Assembly: GCA_948470335.1 (NCBI GenBank)
Contig: CAOKOL010000007.1
Span: 55,043 to 119,042 of the forward strand
Reading direction: 5' to 3'
DNA: 64,000 nt
DNA from: an uncultured Lachnospiraceae bacterium
Lineage (GTDB): Bacteria > Bacillota > Clostridia > Lachnospirales > Lachnospiraceae
Made by a program: the position numbers and the translations under genes. Below the pieces are notes generated by a model that worked only from the letters and a program-made list of their open reading frames with translations, was not told the DNA's origin and searched no databases. Of this stretch, positions 62,365 through 64,000 are shown one piece after another (the stretch's first letter is position 1; each line of letters begins with the position of its first letter).

Positions 62365-63577
62365 GTTTCTTTCCGCCCTTTCTGTTTGCTTTTTCTATCT
62401 GGTCTGTAATATCAGCCCAACCGCTCATTTCTTCAAAAACACCGGAATTGAAATAATTGGCCAGCCAGAATTTCACCTGCGTCACGGTCCCTTCTTTCGC
62501 CAGAAACCTGGCCTCCCCTTTTCCTGTGTTATTCGTACACCTGATCACCATCAGGTCATTCTGAACACCGGGGAAGAAATCAATCGCCTGGGTTCCACAT
62601 TCCAGGAATGCCTTTGTGTATGTTCCTTCATGGATGCCGTCAATGGCCAGTTCCACATCCCTGGCGGAGAAAAATCTATGTTCATCATGCCAGCTCTCTC
62701 CAAAAATCACCAGAAGCTGACGCCAGTTCCGCATTTGGCCTTTCTGTTCTCTTTGAAGCTGCTGCCAGAAAGCTTTTATGTGTTCCTCTGTCTGTCGGGT
62801 ATCCGTTTCGCCTTCCCCCGCCGTGGCTTCTTCCGTATTGATCAAAGCGTCTGGTTTATTCAAATCAGTAACTGGCTCTGCTGTCTTATCTTTATCTTCC
62901 GGGCTGTCCTCAGTTTCACCCGGACAGAGGCTGTCTTCCTCCCATCCGGTGTCATCTTCCTCGCTGCTTTCATCTTCATCGTCGTATTCGTCCCACAAAA
63001 GCGCATTCTCCAATTTATTCCATCCCGATAAATCAGCGCTGCCAGTCAGAAGTTCTTCAAACCAGCTTTTCGCCTCATCAAACGCCGCGCTTTTATGGTA
63101 CGATTCATATCCGCCTTCCGATACGTCTAAAAATGCCGTCAATCGAAAAGCCTCGTAGTACATGCAGAAAATCTGACTTATGTTCCCTGTCTCCTGTATG
63201 GCAAAAGGCGGCAGGATCTGGAGTTTGAAAACGCCCCCTTTATCACTTCCCATCAGGCTTTCCATCTGTTTTTGTAAAACCTCCGCCGTAACATTGGACG
63301 TCCTGCTTCCGGATGTGTCCGTAAGGATAAACTGGCTGTCCGGTGCCTGCTCCGTTTTTTTATCCGGCCCCACCAGATCACGCACCCCGTCCCATATTCC
63401 CAGCAAGCCAAAGCCCGCCATGCCAATTCCTATCAGAAGCCGGATAATGCCAATCCCTTCCTTCATTTCAGCAAGTCCGATCACTACCAAACCAAAACCC
63501 AGAAATGCAGCATAGCCTCCCAATATCAGAGGGGTCAGCCGCAGCCGTTTTCCTGTTTTGTTATTTTTCCTCATCAT
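62348..63577 (-). CDS. membrane protein of unknown function with acidic linker
   Basis: About 409 residues from the first of two ATGs giving MMRKNNKTGKRL, preceded by GGGAG. Two membrane helices (about 17-36 and 43-62) are followed by a cytoplasmic domain, a highly acidic low-complexity stretch (around DEYDDEDESSEEDD), and a C-terminal domain of about 150 residues (IKAFWQQLQREQKGQ, then GESWHDEHRFF). The family is not recognised. It overlaps the Sel1 gene by 17 bp and follows the truncated gene at the window edge. Confidence 0.7.
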   Translation of the reverse strand: MMRKNNKTGKRLRLTPLILGGYAAFLGFGLVVIGLAEMKEGIGIIRLLIGIGMAGFGLLGIWDGVRDLVGPDKKTEQAPDSQFILTDTSGSRTSNVTAEVLQKQMESLMGSDKGGVFKLQILPPFAIQETGNISQIFCMYYEAFRLTAFLDVSEGGYESYHKSAAFDEAKSWFEELLTGSADLSGWNKLENALLWDEYDDEDESSEEDDTGWEEDSLCPGETEDSPEDKDKTAEPVTDLNKPDALINTEEATAGEGETDTRQTEEHIKAFWQQLQREQKGQMRNWRQLLVIFGESWHDEHRFFSARDVELAIDGIHEGTYTKAFLECGTQAIDFFPGVQNDLMVIRCTNNTGKGEARFLAKEGTVTQVKFWLANYFNSGVFEEMSGWADITDQIEKANRKGGKKHGNVF

Positions 63578-63623
63578 CTGCTCCCTGCCAGCTTTCTCAT
63601 TTTCCTGTCCTGCCGGCTTGTTC

Positions 63624-64000
63624 CTAAAATCCCACACGAAAAGCCAGGCCAGTCTGTTCCTGAACCTTTTCAAGCAAGTCGCTCCCCACAGCCGTCTTTG
63701 TCAGCAGCATAAAACAGACCGGCTCCTGCCCCAGAATCAACAAAGCGTCCTGATTTTTGTGGACATATGCCATCTGCAAAGGAAAATCGCCCAGACTGGT
63801 CAGTTCCGGATGGTCTGAAAGGGGCTTAAAATCATCCTTGATCCGGTCAGCTATCCTTTGGAAATACTCCATCAAAAACTCTCCAGGAAAAAAATCACTG
63901 AACAGGCAGGTTCGATCATCGGCATGCTCATGCCATGTCATTTCTTCCCATTCACGGATGGCATGAATCACCAGGAACAGCCCATATGCGTCCGGGGCAT
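63624..64000 (-). CDS. uncharacterised protein, 5' end beyond window
   Basis: The frame is open to the right edge of the window; at least 125 codons are seen, ending VGF with TAG at 63624. The visible part (AYGLFLVIHAIREWEEMTW, then FPGEFLMEYFQRIADRIKDD) is soluble and not recognised. It resembles short immunity-type proteins in composition only. It appears to be in the same transcription unit as the downstream membrane protein gene. Confidence 0.65.
   Translation of the reverse strand, partial: APDAYGLFLVIHAIREWEEMTWHEHADDRTCLFSDFFPGEFLMEYFQRIADRIKDDFKPLSDHPELTSLGDFPLQMAYVHKNQDALLILGQEPVCFMLLTKTAVGSDLLEKVQEQTGLAFRVGF

Noticed and set aside
1..64000. CRISPR arrays, rRNA genes, complete insertion sequences
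   Set aside because: No regularly spaced direct repeats, no rRNA sequence and no transposase gene were seen on either strand.

Overview
The window looks like a chromosome segment of a strictly anaerobic Gram-positive bacterium of the class Clostridia, most likely family Lachnospiraceae. The evidence is the gene order, the PASTA kinase/PP2C pair, VanW and VanY type cell-wall proteins, a CooS carbon monoxide dehydrogenase, and strong AGGAGG ribosome binding sites. This assignment is by pattern recognition; no database search was possible. Most of the window is moderately GC-rich. The mcrBC block (53.2-57.2 kb) is visibly AT-richer.

0-6 kb: a two-component system (response regulator, histidine kinase) runs into a membrane-anchored accessory protein and then a VanY-like D,D-carboxypeptidase cut by the window edge. 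A LysR regulator diverges from a secreted VanW-domain protein. 5.6-26.5 kb: a long minus-strand housekeeping block, transcribed in the order PTPS-related membrane protein, ftsK, murE, murF, priA, def, fmt, zinc peptidase, rsmB, rlmN, PP2C phosphatase, PASTA kinase, rsgA, rpe, thiN. It links cell-wall synthesis, chromosome handling, translation initiation, rRNA methylation and the wall-sensing kinase.

26.5-33.6 kb: a MocR-type regulator, a radical SAM protein, a FIST sensor protein paired with a membrane-less chemotaxis-type signalling protein, a YdcF protein and a SUFU-domain immunity-like protein. 33.6-34.4 kb is the scar of a mobile element: a 27-residue holin-like toxin with a convergent antisense RNA (type I toxin-antitoxin) and an integrase reduced to its first 20 and last ~48 codons. 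34.4-49.2 kb: TepA/ClpP-like protease, an AgcS amino-acid:cation symporter with a long structured leader, DacF-type carboxypeptidase, citrate synthase, N-acetylmuramoyl-L-alanine amidase, a leucine-rich-repeat-like protein, tRNA-Pro(AGG), infC-rpmI-rplT with an attenuator leader and an ATT-start infC, and a cooS-cooF-flavoprotein operon.

49.4-64 kb: an HD phosphohydrolase, a LanFEG-like ABC exporter, a DNA polymerase fragment of phage type, and an McrBC operon whose McrB carries an EVE domain but has lost the P-loop segment. The window closes with a minus-strand series of unrelated small soluble or membrane proteins including SUKH and Sel1 types, which resembles an immunity-gene array. A dispersed repeat family (three copies) sits directly 3' of intrinsic terminators.
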